Part shown: one piece after another, positions 1 through 9,718 of the stretch
How positions within the stretch are numbered: position 1 is the stretch's first letter
How the letters are laid out: every line of letters starts with the position of its first letter
Assembly: GCA_004552615.1 (NCBI GenBank)
Contig: SFNZ01000017.1
Span: 1-25,333 of the forward strand
Direction of reading: 5' to 3'
Source: Bacteroidales bacterium
Lineage (GTDB): Bacteria > Bacteroidota > Bacteroidia > Bacteroidales > UBA932
Length of the DNA: 25,333 bases
The notes under the pieces: model-generated
Database searches by the model: none
The model's input: only the letters and a program-made list of their open reading frames with translations
What the model was told of the DNA's origin: nothing
Made by a program: the position numbers and the translations under genes

Positions 1-1
1 A

Positions 2-3000
2 GATATCATTGACATCTTCGGCCTTGCTGAGGAAATCGAGGCGACACAGGAAAATCTCAAAGCCAATGAAGGACGCAAACTCGCTGCCAAGGTGCTCAAG
101 GCCTGGAACGAGGACTTTGTTGACGAGGATACCGGTGAGGTCATCCCGATCGAGCGTACCATGCCTATCGTCGAGAGAGGCGACATCATAAATGAGGAGA
201 CAATCCAGAAACTGGCTGATGCAGAGGTGAAGACCGTCCTCCTTCAGAAGGACGAGGCAAGCGACAGTGAATATGCCATCATCTACAACACTCTGCAGAA
301 AGACCCGACAAATACGGAAAAGGAAGCTGTCAACTACATCTACAAGCAGCTCAGGAATTCTGAACCGCCTGATGAGGCTACCGCAAGGGATGTCATCGAC
401 AAGCTCTTCTTCTCCGAAAAGAGATATGACCTCGGTATCGTCGGAAGATACCGCCTGAACAAGAAGCTGAGTCTCGAGACAGACCCGGCATTGCGCGTTC
501 TTACCAATACCGACATCATAGAGATTATCAAATATCTCATTCAGCTTATCAATTCGAAAGCCACGGTGGACGATATCGACCACTTGAGCAACAGGCGTGT
601 GAGGACAGTGGGCGAGCAGCTTGCAAACCAGTTCAGCGTAGGCCTTTCAAGGATGGCGAGGACCATCCGCGAGAGGATGAACGTCAGGGACAGCGAGCAG
701 TTCAACCCTATCGACCTCATCAACTCCAAGACTCTGTCCTCCGTGATCAATTCGTTCTTCGGAACGAGCCAGCTTTCACAGTTCATGGACCAGACCAACC
801 CGCTTGCGGAGGTTACCCACAAGCGCCGTCTGTCAGCCCTCGGACCGGGAGGTCTTTCCAGGGACAGGGCCGGTTTCGAGGTCAGGGACGTGCACTATAC
901 ACATTACGGAAGGCTTTGTCCTATCGAGTCTCCTGAGGGTCCGAACATCGGACTTATCTCGTCACTTTGCGTATATGCCAAGATTGACGACCTCGGATTC
1001 ATCGAGACTCCATACCGCAAGGTGGACAACGGAAAGGTGGACCTCAGCGATACAGGCTGGAAGTTCATGAGCGCAGAGGAAGAGGAGGACAAACTCGTAT
1101 CCCTCGCCAATGTGAAGATGGATGATGACGGTACCATTGAGGACGACAGGATCCAGTGCCGCCTCGAGGCCGACTTCCCGGTCGTGACCAAGGAGGAGGT
1201 TGACTACATGGACGTTGCACCTAACCAGATGGCTTCCGTGGCAGCATCCCTCATTCCGTTCCTCGAGCACGACGACGCTCACCGTGCCCTCATGGGTGCG
1301 AACATGATGCGCCAGGCCGTTCCGCTTCTCAAGCCGCAGTCCCCGATCGTGGGTACGGGTCTTGAGGAGAGAGTCTGCATTGACTCCAGGACACAGGTCA
1401 TGGCCGAGCGCCGCGGAGAGGTCGTATATGTGGATGCCAATGAGATTCACGTGAAATATGAAAGGACGGCCGACGAGAAATTCGTCAGCTTCACTCCTGA
1501 CATCACAGTATATCATCTTCCTATATATAGGAGAACGAACCAGAGCACGACTATCTGCCTGAAGCCGGTTGTACGCAAGGGCGACATCGTGGAGAAAGGC
1601 CAGGTGATGACCGAAGGCTACGCCACCCAGGGAGGCGAGCTCGCTCTCGGCCGCAACCTCATGGTAGCATTCATGCCTTGGAAGGGTTACAACTATGAGG
1701 ATGCCATCGTGCTTTCCGAAAAGATGGTACGTTGGGACATTCTCACTTCCGTGCATGTCGACGAGTTCGTGACCGAGGTACGCGAAACCAAGAGGGGAAT
1801 GGAAGAACTCACTTCCGACATTCCTAACGTCAGCGAGGATGCCACACGCAACCTCGACGAGGACGGTATCGTGAGGATCGGTGCACATATCGAACCTGGT
1901 GACATAATGGTCGGAAAGATTACTCCTAAGGGAGAGAGCGATCCTTCACCGGAGGAAAAACTCCTCAGGGCCATCTTCGGCGACAAGGCCGGCGATGTCA
2001 AGGATGCTTCCCTCAAGGCGAATCCTTCACTCAGCGGTACGGTCATCAAGACAGCGCTCTATGCAAAGGTTGCCAAAGAAGGCAACAGGAAGGGAGCCAA
2101 GGCCGAACTGAAGGCCAAGCTCGATGGCATCGAGGAGGATTTCCACAAGAAGACGGAGGCTCTTTACGCCAAGTTTTTCGAGAAACTTGTCACCCTCGCA
2201 GAGGGCAAGACGAGTGCCGGTATAAGCGACCTCTACGGAGTCGAGGTTATTCCGGAGGGCAGGGCAATAACTGCCGAGCAGCTCAAGACAATTGATTACA
2301 ACAATATCAATTCCAACAGGTGGACATCCGACGAGCATGCGAACTGGATGATCCGCGAGCTCATCAACAACTACTGCATTTCCTATAAGGAAGCTGCAGC
2401 AGCCAACAAGAGGGCCCAGGACAAGATCAAGATCGGTGACGAACTCTCCAACGGAGTGATGCAGCTTGCAAAAGTCTATATCGCCAAGAAGAGGAAGATC
2501 ACCGTCGGTGACAAGATGGCCGGACGTCACGGTAACAAGGGTATCGTCGCCAAGATCGTAAGGGAGGAGGATATGCCGTTCCTCGAGGACGGAAGACCTG
2601 TTGACATCGTGCTCAACCCTCTCGGTGTGCCGTCACGAATGAACCTCGGCCAGATCTACGAGACTGTTCTCGGATGGGCCGGACAGGTTCTCGGTGTCAA
2701 GTTCAGCACCCCGATTTTCGACGGTGCGAGCATCGACGAGCTCTGCGAATACACTGACAAGGCAGGGCTGCCGAGATTCGGAAGGACTCATCTCAGGGAC
2801 GGCGGTACAGGTGACTGGTTCGACCAGTATGCCACTGTCGGTGTCATCTACATGATCAAGCTCGGCCACATGGTCGATGACAAGATGCATGCGAGATCCA
2901 TCGGTCCTTATTCTCTCATTACCCAGCAGCCTCTCGGTGGTAAAGCCCAGTTCGGAGGCCAGCGATTCGGAGAGATGGAGGTATGGGCGCTCGAGGCCTT

Positions 3001-3181
3001 CGGTGCAGCAAATGCCCTGCAGGAGATTCTTACGGTCAAGTCGGATGACGTGACCGGAAGGAGCAAGACCTACGAGGCTATCGTCAAAGGCGAACCGATG
3101 CCTACACCGGGCATTCCTGAATCCCTGAATGTGCTTCTGCATGAGCTCAGGGGTCTGGGCCTGAAGGTGACACTTGATTAA
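2..3181 (+). CDS. rpoB: DNA-directed RNA polymerase subunit beta, 3' part (5' end cut by window)
   Basis: This is the beta subunit of RNA polymerase, which forms one side of the catalytic cleft and binds rifampicin. The reading frame is open from base 2 with no start codon, so about 1,059 residues are visible. Family members in this phylum are near 1,270 residues, so roughly 210 N-terminal residues lie outside the window. The rifampicin-pocket segment lies at about 752-850 and contains QLSQFMDQ and THKRRLSALGPGG. Its Asp, His and Ser equivalents of E. coli 516, 526 and 531 are present, so no classic resistance change is seen in cluster I. The later conserved blocks GYNYEDAIVLSE (about 1688-1723) and GDKMAGRHGNKG (about 2511-2546) are intact. 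The C-terminus, with RFGEMEVWALEAFGA, is complete and ends in TAA. rpoC follows after 25 bases in the same direction, the usual rpoBC operon. Confidence 0.98.
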   Translation, partial: DIIDIFGLAEEIEATQENLKANEGRKLAAKVLKAWNEDFVDEDTGEVIPIERTMPIVERGDIINEETIQKLADAEVKTVLLQKDEASDSEYAIIYNTLQKDPTNTEKEAVNYIYKQLRNSEPPDEATARDVIDKLFFSEKRYDLGIVGRYRLNKKLSLETDPALRVLTNTDIIEIIKYLIQLINSKATVDDIDHLSNRRVRTVGEQLANQFSVGLSRMARTIRERMNVRDSEQFNPIDLINSKTLSSVINSFFGTSQLSQFMDQTNPLAEVTHKRRLSALGPGGLSRDRAGFEVRDVHYTHYGRLCPIESPEGPNIGLISSLCVYAKIDDLGFIETPYRKVDNGKVDLSDTGWKFMSAEEEEDKLVSLANVKMDDDGTIEDDRIQCRLEADFPVVTKEEVDYMDVAPNQMASVAASLIPFLEHDDAHRALMGANMMRQAVPLLKPQSPIVGTGLEERVCIDSRTQVMAERRGEVVYVDANEIHVKYERTADEKFVSFTPDITVYHLPIYRRTNQSTTICLKPVVRKGDIVEKGQVMTEGYATQGGELALGRNLMVAFMPWKGYNYEDAIVLSEKMVRWDILTSVHVDEFVTEVRETKRGMEELTSDIPNVSEDATRNLDEDGIVRIGAHIEPGDIMVGKITPKGESDPSPEEKLLRAIFGDKAGDVKDASLKANPSLSGTVIKTALYAKVAKEGNRKGAKAELKAKLDGIEEDFHKKTEALYAKFFEKLVTLAEGKTSAGISDLYGVEVIPEGRAITAEQLKTIDYNNINSNRWTSDEHANWMIRELINNYCISYKEAAAANKRAQDKIKIGDELSNGVMQLAKVYIAKKRKITVGDKMAGRHGNKGIVAKIVREEDMPFLEDGRPVDIVLNPLGVPSRMNLGQIYETVLGWAGQVLGVKFSTPIFDGASIDELCEYTDKAGLPRFGRTHLRDGGTGDWFDQYATVGVIYMIKLGHMVDDKMHARSIGPYSLITQQPLGGKAQFGGQRFGEMEVWALEAFGAANALQEILTVKSDDVTGRSKTYEAIVKGEPMPTPGIPESLNVLLHELRGLGLKVTLD

Positions 3182-3206
3182 TTAGAGCCAATTGATTTGA
3201 TATACT

Positions 3207-6200
3207 ATGCCTATATTCAACAACAAAGACAATAAAGTCAGAAGCAACTTCCAGAGAATCAGCATTTCCCTGGCTTCCCCGGAGGATATCAGGGAGAGGT
3301 CCCACGGAGAGGTCCTGAAGCCGGAGACGGTCAACTACAGGACCTACAAGCCGGAGAGGGACGGTCTTTTCTGCGAGAAGATATTCGGACCTACAAAAGA
3401 CTACGAGTGCTACTGCGGCAAGTACAAGAGAATCAGGTACCGCGGAATCGTGTGCGACAGGTGCGGAGTCGAGGTTACGGAGAAGAAGGTGCGCCGCGAG
3501 AGGATGGGACACATCTCTCTCATAGTGCCTGTAGCCCACATCTGGTACTTCAAGTCCGCTCCTAACAAGATTTCCGCCGTGCTCGGCATACCTGCAAAGA
3601 AGCTCGAGGCTGTGATCTATTACGAGAAATATATCGTCATCAATCCGGGAGAGAGCGGGCTCAACAAGCTCGACCTTCTTTCAGAGGACGAATATCTCGA
3701 TGTGATGGACAGGCTTCCGGACAATGACAACCTTCCTGACGATGCTCCTGAGAAGTTCATCGCCAAGATGGGAGCAGATGGAATCTATGACCTCCTCAAG
3801 GAGATTGACATAGAGCAGCTTGCCAAGTCTCTCAGGGAGGCCATGGCCAACGAGACATCCCAGCAGAGGAAGGCTGAGATCCTGAAGAGGCTCAGCGTGG
3901 TGAAGTGGTTCGAGGAGTCCAAGGGCATCAACCGTCCGGAGTGGATGATCATGAAGGTCATTCCTGTCATTCCGCCGGATCTCAGGCCTCTCGTTCCGCT
4001 TGACGGAGGAAGGTTCGCTACATCCGACCTCAATGACCTCTACAGAAGGGTCATCATCAGGAACAACCGACTCAAGAGACTCATAGAGATCAAGGCTCCA
4101 GAAGTGATTCTCCGCAACGAGAAGCGTATGCTCCAGGAGGCAGTGGATTCCCTCTTCGACAATTCGAAGAAATCCAGCGCTGTGAAGAGCGAGTCCAACA
4201 GGGCTCTCAAATCTCTCTCCGACAGCCTCAAGGGAAAGCAGGGACGTTTCCGCCAGAATCTCCTCGGAAAGCGTGTCGACTATTCTGCACGTTCAGTCAT
4301 CGTCGTAGGACCGGAGCTCCAGATGCATGAGTGCGGTCTTCCTAAGTTCATGGCTGCCGAGCTTTACAAGCCGTTCATCATCAGGAAACTGATCGAGAGG
4401 GGTATTGTGAAGACAGTGAAGTCTGCCAAGAAGATTGTGGACAGGAAGGATCCTGTCATCTGGGATATCCTTGAGAACGTCATGAAGGGACATCCGGTTC
4501 TCCTGAACCGTGCGCCTACACTTCACAGGCTCGGTATCCAGGCTTTCCAGCCGAGGATGATCGAGGGCAAGGCCATCCAGCTGCATCCTCTCGCATGTAC
4601 CGCGTTCAATGCGGACTTCGACGGTGACCAGATGGCCGTTCACCTTCCGCTCAGCAATGCTGCCGTGATGGAGGCTCAGCTCCTCATGCTCGGTTCCCAG
4701 AACATTCTCAACCCTGCAAACGGTACTCCTATCACCGTCCCTTCACAGGACATGGTGCTCGGACTCTACTATATCACCAAGATCAAACCTGGTGCAAAGG
4801 GCGAGGGAATGAGCTTCTACGGGTCTGAGGAGGTGATTGTTGCCCTCAACGAGGGTGCTGTCGAGATGCATGCGAAGATCAATGTGAGGATTCCTGCCGA
4901 CAAGCAGGACCCTTCAAAGGGAACCCAGATGGTCGAGACCACTCCGGGCCGCATCATCGTGAACCAGTTCGTTCCGGAGGAAGTTCCGTTCGTGAACGAA
5001 GTTCTCGGCAAGAAGTCCCTCAGGAAGATCATTACCGAGGTCATCAAGAATACCGGCGTGTCACGTACCGCCCATTTCCTTGACGACATCAAGAATCTCG
5101 GTTATGACAGGGCGTTCCGTGCCGGTATTTCCTTCAACCTCGGTGACGTGCTCATCCCTGAGGAGAAATACACCCTCATCGACGAAGGCTACAAGCAGGT
5201 TGAGGACATCAAGAGCAATTACGCCATGGGTTTCATCACCAACAACGAGCGTTACAACAAGGTGATTGACCTCTGGACAACCATAGACAACAAGCTCACG
5301 GGTATCGTGGAGAAACAGATTTCGGCTGACCAGCAGGGCTTCAACCCTGTTTACATGATGCTGGATTCCGGAGCCCGCGGTTCCACACAGCAGATCAAGC
5401 AGCTCTGCGGTATGCGAGGCCTCATGGCCAAGCCGCAGAAGTCAGGTGCTGCCGGAGCCGAGATTATCGAGAACCCAATTATTTCCAACCTCAAGGAGGG
5501 AATGACGGTGCTCGAGTACTTTATCTCCACCCACGGAGCCCGCAAGGGTCTTGCCGATACCGCCCTCAAGACTGCCGATGCAGGATACCTCACCAGACGA
5601 CTCGTGGACGTTTCCCATGATGTCATCATCAATGAGGAGGACTGCGGCACTCTCCGCGGACTCATGGCTTCAGCCATCAAGAACAAGGACGAGGTTGTCG
5701 AGTCTCTCGGCGAGAGGATTCTCGGACGTACATCAGTACACGACATATTCAACCCTATCACCGGAGAACTCATCATCAAGGCCGGAGAGGAGATCAGGGA
5801 GGCTACTGCAAGTCTTATCGACTCCCTTCCTATCGAGCAGGTCGAGATCCGTTCAGTGCTTACCTGCGAGTCCCGCAAGGGAGTCTGCGCGAAGTGCTAC
5901 GGACGTAACCTCGCAACCAGCCGCATGGTCGAGAAAGGTGAGGTTGTCGGCGTGATTGCTGCACAGTCCATCGGTGAGCCTGGTACACAGCTTACCCTCC
6001 GTACATTCCACGTCGGAGGTACTGCCTCAAGTACCGCTGCAGACTCTTCCATCGAGTCCAAGTACAACGGAAAACTCCAGTTCGAGGAGCTCAGGACTCT
6101 TGAGAGGGAGACCGCTACCGGAGAAAAGGAGGAGGTCGTTGTCAGCCGTATGGCAGAGCTCAAGATCATCGACGAGAACACCGGAATCACATTCTCCACA

Positions 6201-7457
6201 TACGATGTGCCTTATGGCTCAGTTCTTTACAAGAAGGACGGAGACAATGTCAAGAAGGGCGACCTCATCTGCGAATGGGATCCATACAATGCGATTACCA
6301 TCGTTGAGACCACTGGTACCGTCCGTTTCGACAATATGATTGAAGGCCTTACCTTCAGGGAGGAAAGCGCAGACGAGTACTCCAACAACAAGGACAAGGT
6401 CATCATAGAGTCCCGAGACAGGACCAAGAACCCTTCAATCCTCATCATCGGAGAAGGCGGAGACCTGCTCAAGCAGTACAACCTTCCGGTCGGCGCACAT
6501 GTCACTGTCAGTGACGGCGAGAATGTCCGGATTGGTGAGGTCATCATCAAGATTCCTCGTGCAATCGGCAAGTCCAACGATATTACCGGAGGTCTCCCTC
6601 GAGTTACCGAACTCTTCGAGGCCAGGACTCCGTCCAGCCCGGCTATCATCTCCGAAATCAACGGTGAGGTCATCATGGGCAAGATCAAGAGGGGTAACCG
6701 TGAGATTGTCGTAAGGAACAAGTCCGGTGTCGAGAAGCATTATCTCGTGCCTCTTACCAAGCAGATCCTCGTGCAGGAGAATGACTATGTCAAGGCCGGT
6801 TCACGTCTTTCAGACGGCGGAATCTCTCCTACTGACATTCTCAATGTGCTCGGACCTGTCAAGGCCCAGGAGTATATCGTGAACGAGGTCCAGGCTGTGT
6901 ACCGTCTGCAGGGTGTGAAGATCAACGACAAGCATTTTGAGATCATCGTAAGACAGATGATGAGGAAGGTGCAGATCAACGACCCGGGCGATACCGAGTT
7001 CCTGCCTGAGGAGCTTGTTGACAAGTGGCTGTTCATGGATACCAATGACGATATCTACGGCAAGTACTATGTCATCGAGCATGGTGACTCCCAGAGATAT
7101 AGCGACGGCAACATCATCACTGCCCGCGAGATGAGGAACGAGAACTCTTCCCTCGAGAGACAGGGTCTCAAGATGATGGCTGTACGCGAGGCCAAGCCTG
7201 CTACTGCAAGCCAGGTTCTCCAGGGTATCACGAGGGCTGCCCTCAAGACGGACAGCTTCATATCCGCCGCTTCATTCCAGGAGACCACCAAGGTGCTCAG
7301 CGAGGCCGCAATCCGTGGCCGTGTCGATGACCTTGAGGGCCTGAAGGAGAATGTCATCTGCGGTCATCTGATTCCTGCCGGCACAGGCCAGAAGGAGTTC
7401 CAGGATATCGTGGTAAGCAGCAAGGAGGATTATCTCAAGGAAATGAACGACCTTTAG
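3207..7457 (+). CDS. rpoC: DNA-directed RNA polymerase subunit beta'
   Basis: This is the beta' subunit, which carries the catalytic magnesium site of RNA polymerase. It is complete at 1,416 residues, normal for Bacteroidota. The N-terminal zinc-ribbon cysteines are C68, C70, C83 and C86. The catalytic NADFDGD motif is at residues 468-474 (bases 4608-4628), giving Asp470, Asp472 and Asp474. The second zinc site ends in C887, C894 and C897, with an upstream Cys in the EEDCGTLRG segment. The trigger-loop region GVIAAQSIGEPGTQLTLRT follows. The ATG at 3207 was chosen because it begins the conserved MPIFNN start, 25 bases after the rpoB stop. No Shine-Dalgarno sequence is visible, as is common in this phylum. 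The gene ends in TAG and a hairpin terminator follows at once. Confidence 0.99.
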   Translation: MPIFNNKDNKVRSNFQRISISLASPEDIRERSHGEVLKPETVNYRTYKPERDGLFCEKIFGPTKDYECYCGKYKRIRYRGIVCDRCGVEVTEKKVRRERMGHISLIVPVAHIWYFKSAPNKISAVLGIPAKKLEAVIYYEKYIVINPGESGLNKLDLLSEDEYLDVMDRLPDNDNLPDDAPEKFIAKMGADGIYDLLKEIDIEQLAKSLREAMANETSQQRKAEILKRLSVVKWFEESKGINRPEWMIMKVIPVIPPDLRPLVPLDGGRFATSDLNDLYRRVIIRNNRLKRLIEIKAPEVILRNEKRMLQEAVDSLFDNSKKSSAVKSESNRALKSLSDSLKGKQGRFRQNLLGKRVDYSARSVIVVGPELQMHECGLPKFMAAELYKPFIIRKLIERGIVKTVKSAKKIVDRKDPVIWDILENVMKGHPVLLNRAPTLHRLGIQAFQPRMIEGKAIQLHPLACTAFNADFDGDQMAVHLPLSNAAVMEAQLLMLGSQNILNPANGTPITVPSQDMVLGLYYITKIKPGAKGEGMSFYGSEEVIVALNEGAVEMHAKINVRIPADKQDPSKGTQMVETTPGRIIVNQFVPEEVPFVNEVLGKKSLRKIITEVIKNTGVSRTAHFLDDIKNLGYDRAFRAGISFNLGDVLIPEEKYTLIDEGYKQVEDIKSNYAMGFITNNERYNKVIDLWTTIDNKLTGIVEKQISADQQGFNPVYMMLDSGARGSTQQIKQLCGMRGLMAKPQKSGAAGAEIIENPIISNLKEGMTVLEYFISTHGARKGLADTALKTADAGYLTRRLVDVSHDVIINEEDCGTLRGLMASAIKNKDEVVESLGERILGRTSVHDIFNPITGELIIKAGEEIREATASLIDSLPIEQVEIRSVLTCESRKGVCAKCYGRNLATSRMVEKGEVVGVIAAQSIGEPGTQLTLRTFHVGGTASSTAADSSIESKYNGKLQFEELRTLERETATGEKEEVVVSRMAELKIIDENTGITFSTYDVPYGSVLYKKDGDNVKKGDLICEWDPYNAITIVETTGTVRFDNMIEGLTFREESADEYSNNKDKVIIESRDRTKNPSILIIGEGGDLLKQYNLPVGAHVTVSDGENVRIGEVIIKIPRAIGKSNDITGGLPRVTELFEARTPSSPAIISEINGEVIMGKIKRGNREIVVRNKSGVEKHYLVPLTKQILVQENDYVKAGSRLSDGGISPTDILNVLGPVKAQEYIVNEVQAVYRLQGVKINDKHFEIIVRQMMRKVQINDPGDTEFLPEELVDKWLFMDTNDDIYGKYYVIEHGDSQRYSDGNIITAREMRNENSSLERQGLKMMAVREAKPATASQVLQGITRAALKTDSFISAASFQETTKVLSEAAIRGRVDDLEGLKENVICGHLIPAGTGQKEFQDIVVSSKEDYLKEMNDL

Positions 7458-7475
7458 TCGCTCGGATACAATATC

Positions 7476-7508
7476 AAGAGAGGCTGACCTTTTGGGCCAG
7501 CCTCTCTT
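7476..7508 (+). terminator. Hairpin terminator after rpoC
   Basis: An 11-bp perfect stem (AAGAGAGGCTG at 7476-7486 and CAGCCTCTCTT at 7498-7508) encloses an 11-base loop. It starts 19 bases after the rpoC stop. The following bases, TGTGTCC, are only weakly T-rich, so termination may not be purely intrinsic. It lies between convergent reading frames and could act in both directions. Confidence 0.75.
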
Positions 7509-7544
7509 GTGTCCTGTCATATAGCACGCAGTTCAGAGTCGGGA

Positions 7545-8858
7545 TTATCTGCCCCCGAGAGCGTGGTAAAGTGATATTACACTGTAAATCAGATCATAAC
7601 GGTCCTGCACCAGGTCCGTCTGGGCGGACAGGAGCGACTGTTCGGCAGTCAGGACTTCAAGATAGGTGGTGGAGGAATATCTCATGAGGTATTCCGTCTT
7701 CTCCACAGCCTCCTCCAAAGCCTTTGTCTGCTCGATTCTGGCCTCGATTCTACGGCTTGCACTCTGGTAGAGCGTAAGGGCATTGTTAACCTCTGCTCCG
7801 GCATCGAGGACGGTCTGCCTGAAATTCAGCTTTGCCTCTTCCTGCTGGGACTTCGCTATCTTCACCTTGGCTGCATTGGCCCTTGCATTGAATATCGGCT
7901 GGAAGAGCGAACCTGCAGCGGACAGGATCAGCCCTCCCGGGTTCACTACTGCACCTGCACTGTTGGTCCATCCGGCAGCCCCGCTGAGTGACAGCGACGG
8001 CAGCATTGATCCGCGTGCCACATTCACTGCGTAATAGGCTCCGGCAAGATTGTGCTCTGCAGCCCTGACGTCAGGCCTCCTTTCGAGCAATGCTGCAGGG
8101 ACTCCGGTCTTCAGCTCTGCCGTGAATTCCACAGTGTCAATGTTTCCTCTTTCGATTCCGTGAGGAGTCTCTCCGAGTGTGGCGCATAACGAATTCTCTA
8201 TTTCCTTGATTGCCTGTGCAATGGATTCCGTACTGGCTTTCACCTGCCAGTAGGCTCCTCTCATCTGGGCAATTGCCGTTTCATTGGCCATGCCCGCATC
8301 CTTCATCGCTTCGAGCACTTCCACGCTTCTCTGGAATTTTACTGCTGTGGACTCTGTCAGTTCGATCTGCCTGTCGAGCATGAGCAAAGTGTAATATTGC
8401 GAAGCTACAGCAGCAATGAGCCCTGTGACGGCTGCCTGCTCGTAGTCCTGCATCATCAGCCAGGCCTCCTTGGTCTTGATTTCCTGGCCGTCTCTTACCA
8501 TTCCGACTCCCTCAGCAAGTATTGTGTCGCCTGGCTCGAGTCCGGATTTGACCACATATCTCTTGCCATCGTCAGTGAGGCTTGTCACGAGTCTTGTGGC
8601 TACTGCCTTTCTGTCAATGATTTTGTAGGCGAACACCTGGTCCTGGAGTTCGAACGTGGCCGAGCAAGGGATGATCAGGGCGTTGTCCAAGGTCTCAGGG
8701 ATGACGATGTTGCCTGAGGCACCGCTGTGAAGGATGCCGCCCGGATTCCGGAACACGGCACGTACGGAGACGCTTCCGGTGGACCTGTCAATAACGCCGC
8801 TGATGGTCTCAATATATCCCTTTTCGGAATATGTGGAGCCGTCGTTCAGCCTGAGTTT
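7545..8858 (-). pseudogene. Chimeric remnant: C-terminal end of RND periplasmic adaptor fused in frame to C-terminal two-thirds of an OprM/NodT-type outer-membrane factor
   Basis: One uninterrupted frame contains parts of two genes that are normally separated by an RND pump gene. The first roughly 130 codons are the beta-barrel and membrane-proximal end of an AcrA-type adaptor, with segments such as ISGVIDRSTGSVSVRA, FRNPGGILHSGASG and LEPGDTILAEGVGMVRDGQE. At about 8447-8470 the sequence changes, with no stop, to the middle of an outer-membrane efflux protein. That part runs from LMMQDYEQAAVTGLIAAVAS through PAALLERRPDVRAAEHNL to the normal C-terminal LYHALGGR. The outer-membrane part is about 300 residues, against the usual 460-480. 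Its signal peptide, lipid-attachment Cys and first strand/helix repeat are missing. By inference a deletion of about 3.5 kb removed the adaptor stop, the whole pump gene and the start of the outer-membrane gene. No start codon is convincing, because upstream the frame continues into the frameshifted adaptor N-terminus. Confidence 0.85.
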
Positions 8859-9568
8859 TCAGGCAGGCTCCTGAGGGCCTCATCCATCGTGCTGTGCTCT
8901 CTTGTGAGGGAGAGCAGGCGGTTCTCCGTCAATGAGAAATATACATACATCACGGAATTGTCCGAAACCGTTGTCAGCGCAGCCGGGATGGACGGAGATA
9001 CCAGTGCTCCTTCCCTGTAAGGAAGAGTACCGACGACTCCGTCCGCAGGGCTGAGCACCATGGTGTAAGTCATGTTGTTCTGGGCTGTTACTTCCTGGGC
9101 CTGTGCCTGGGCAAGCTGGGCTTTGGCCGTGAGAAGCTGGTTGTAGCTTGTCTGCAGGTCGTAGTCGGATATGACACCCTTCTCGTGAAGTTTTACGCGG
9201 CTGTTGTAGAGCAGTTCTGCAGTGGCCACTCCGGCCTCGGCAGCCTGGACGTTGGCCTCGGCTATCTGGAGTGCGGCCTTGTAAGGAACCTGGTCGATGA
9301 CGAACAGGGACTGTCCTTTCTTCACGCGCTGTCCTTCCTTTACGCAGACTTTGGAAATGGTACCTGAAATCTGCGGATAGATGGCGATATCCTGCCTGCC
9401 CTGGATGGATGCCGGATATGTCTCGGAGAGTTCGATGTTTTCAGCTTTCAAAGTAATTGACTCATAGACTTTTGAGTCTTGCTGTACTGTCTGCCCGCTA
9501 TTGCAGGAGTACATGATGATGCAACTGCAGGCGATGGCTGCCACTGCCTTTGTTTTTCTTACTGCCAT
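8846..9568 (-). pseudogene. RND efflux periplasmic adaptor (AcrA/MexA family), N-terminal part, frameshifted
   Basis: This is the start of a membrane-fusion (periplasmic adaptor) protein that would link an inner-membrane RND pump to an outer-membrane channel. The ATG at 9568 opens a lipoprotein-type signal (hydrophobic run, then MYSC with Cys22 as the likely lipidated residue). A lipoyl half-motif follows (YPQISGTISKVCVKEGQRVK), then a coiled-coil hairpin of Ala/Gln/Glu-rich helices, then the second lipoyl half (SPADGVVGTLPYREGALV). The frame dies at TGA (8846-8848) shortly after RSLPEN. The missing continuation (LRLNDGSTYSEKG) is found at once in another frame. Adding one A to the AAAA run at 8856-8859 (minus strand) would restore a continuous adaptor, so a single-base loss is the simplest cause. 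It may be real or a sequencing error, but the downstream gene fusion shows that the locus is damaged anyway. Confidence 0.85.
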
Positions 9569-9593
9569 TTGTTCAAGATCTTATTTTGGTCAG

Positions 9594-9601
9594 CAAAAGT
9601 A
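9594..9601 (-). promoter_or_regulatory. Candidate Bacteroidota -7 promoter box for the adaptor gene
   Basis: The minus strand reads TACTTTTG, a full match to the TAnnTTTG -7 consensus, placing a transcript start about 20-25 bases before the adaptor ATG at 9568. The nearest TTTG (9628-9631) is 26 bases upstream, too far for a good -33 element, so the call rests on the -7 box alone. The divergent regulator gene begins at 9719, so an activator site could lie in the 150-base gap. Confidence 0.45.
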
Positions 9602-9718
9602 GTCCATAAAATCGAGGGATGGAGTTTCAAAATTCAATGAAAAATGGCCAAATTAGGAATTGATTTTCCAACAGAATATTTTTTGCTAATTTTACCGAAA
9701 TTTTGAGATGAACCGAAA

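Noticed and set aside
752..850. Possible rifampicin-resistance mutation in rpoB
   Set aside because: The key positions (Asp, His and Ser equivalents of 516, 526 and 531) carry the usual wild-type residues.
1520..1531. Palindrome CCTATATATAGG
   Set aside because: It lies inside rpoB and is explained by the coding sequence; nothing nearby suggests a regulatory role.
962..1888. Long antisense reading frame (308 codons) inside rpoB
   Set aside because: It lies wholly opposite the highly conserved rpoB coding sequence, resembles no protein family and is explained by rpoB codon bias.
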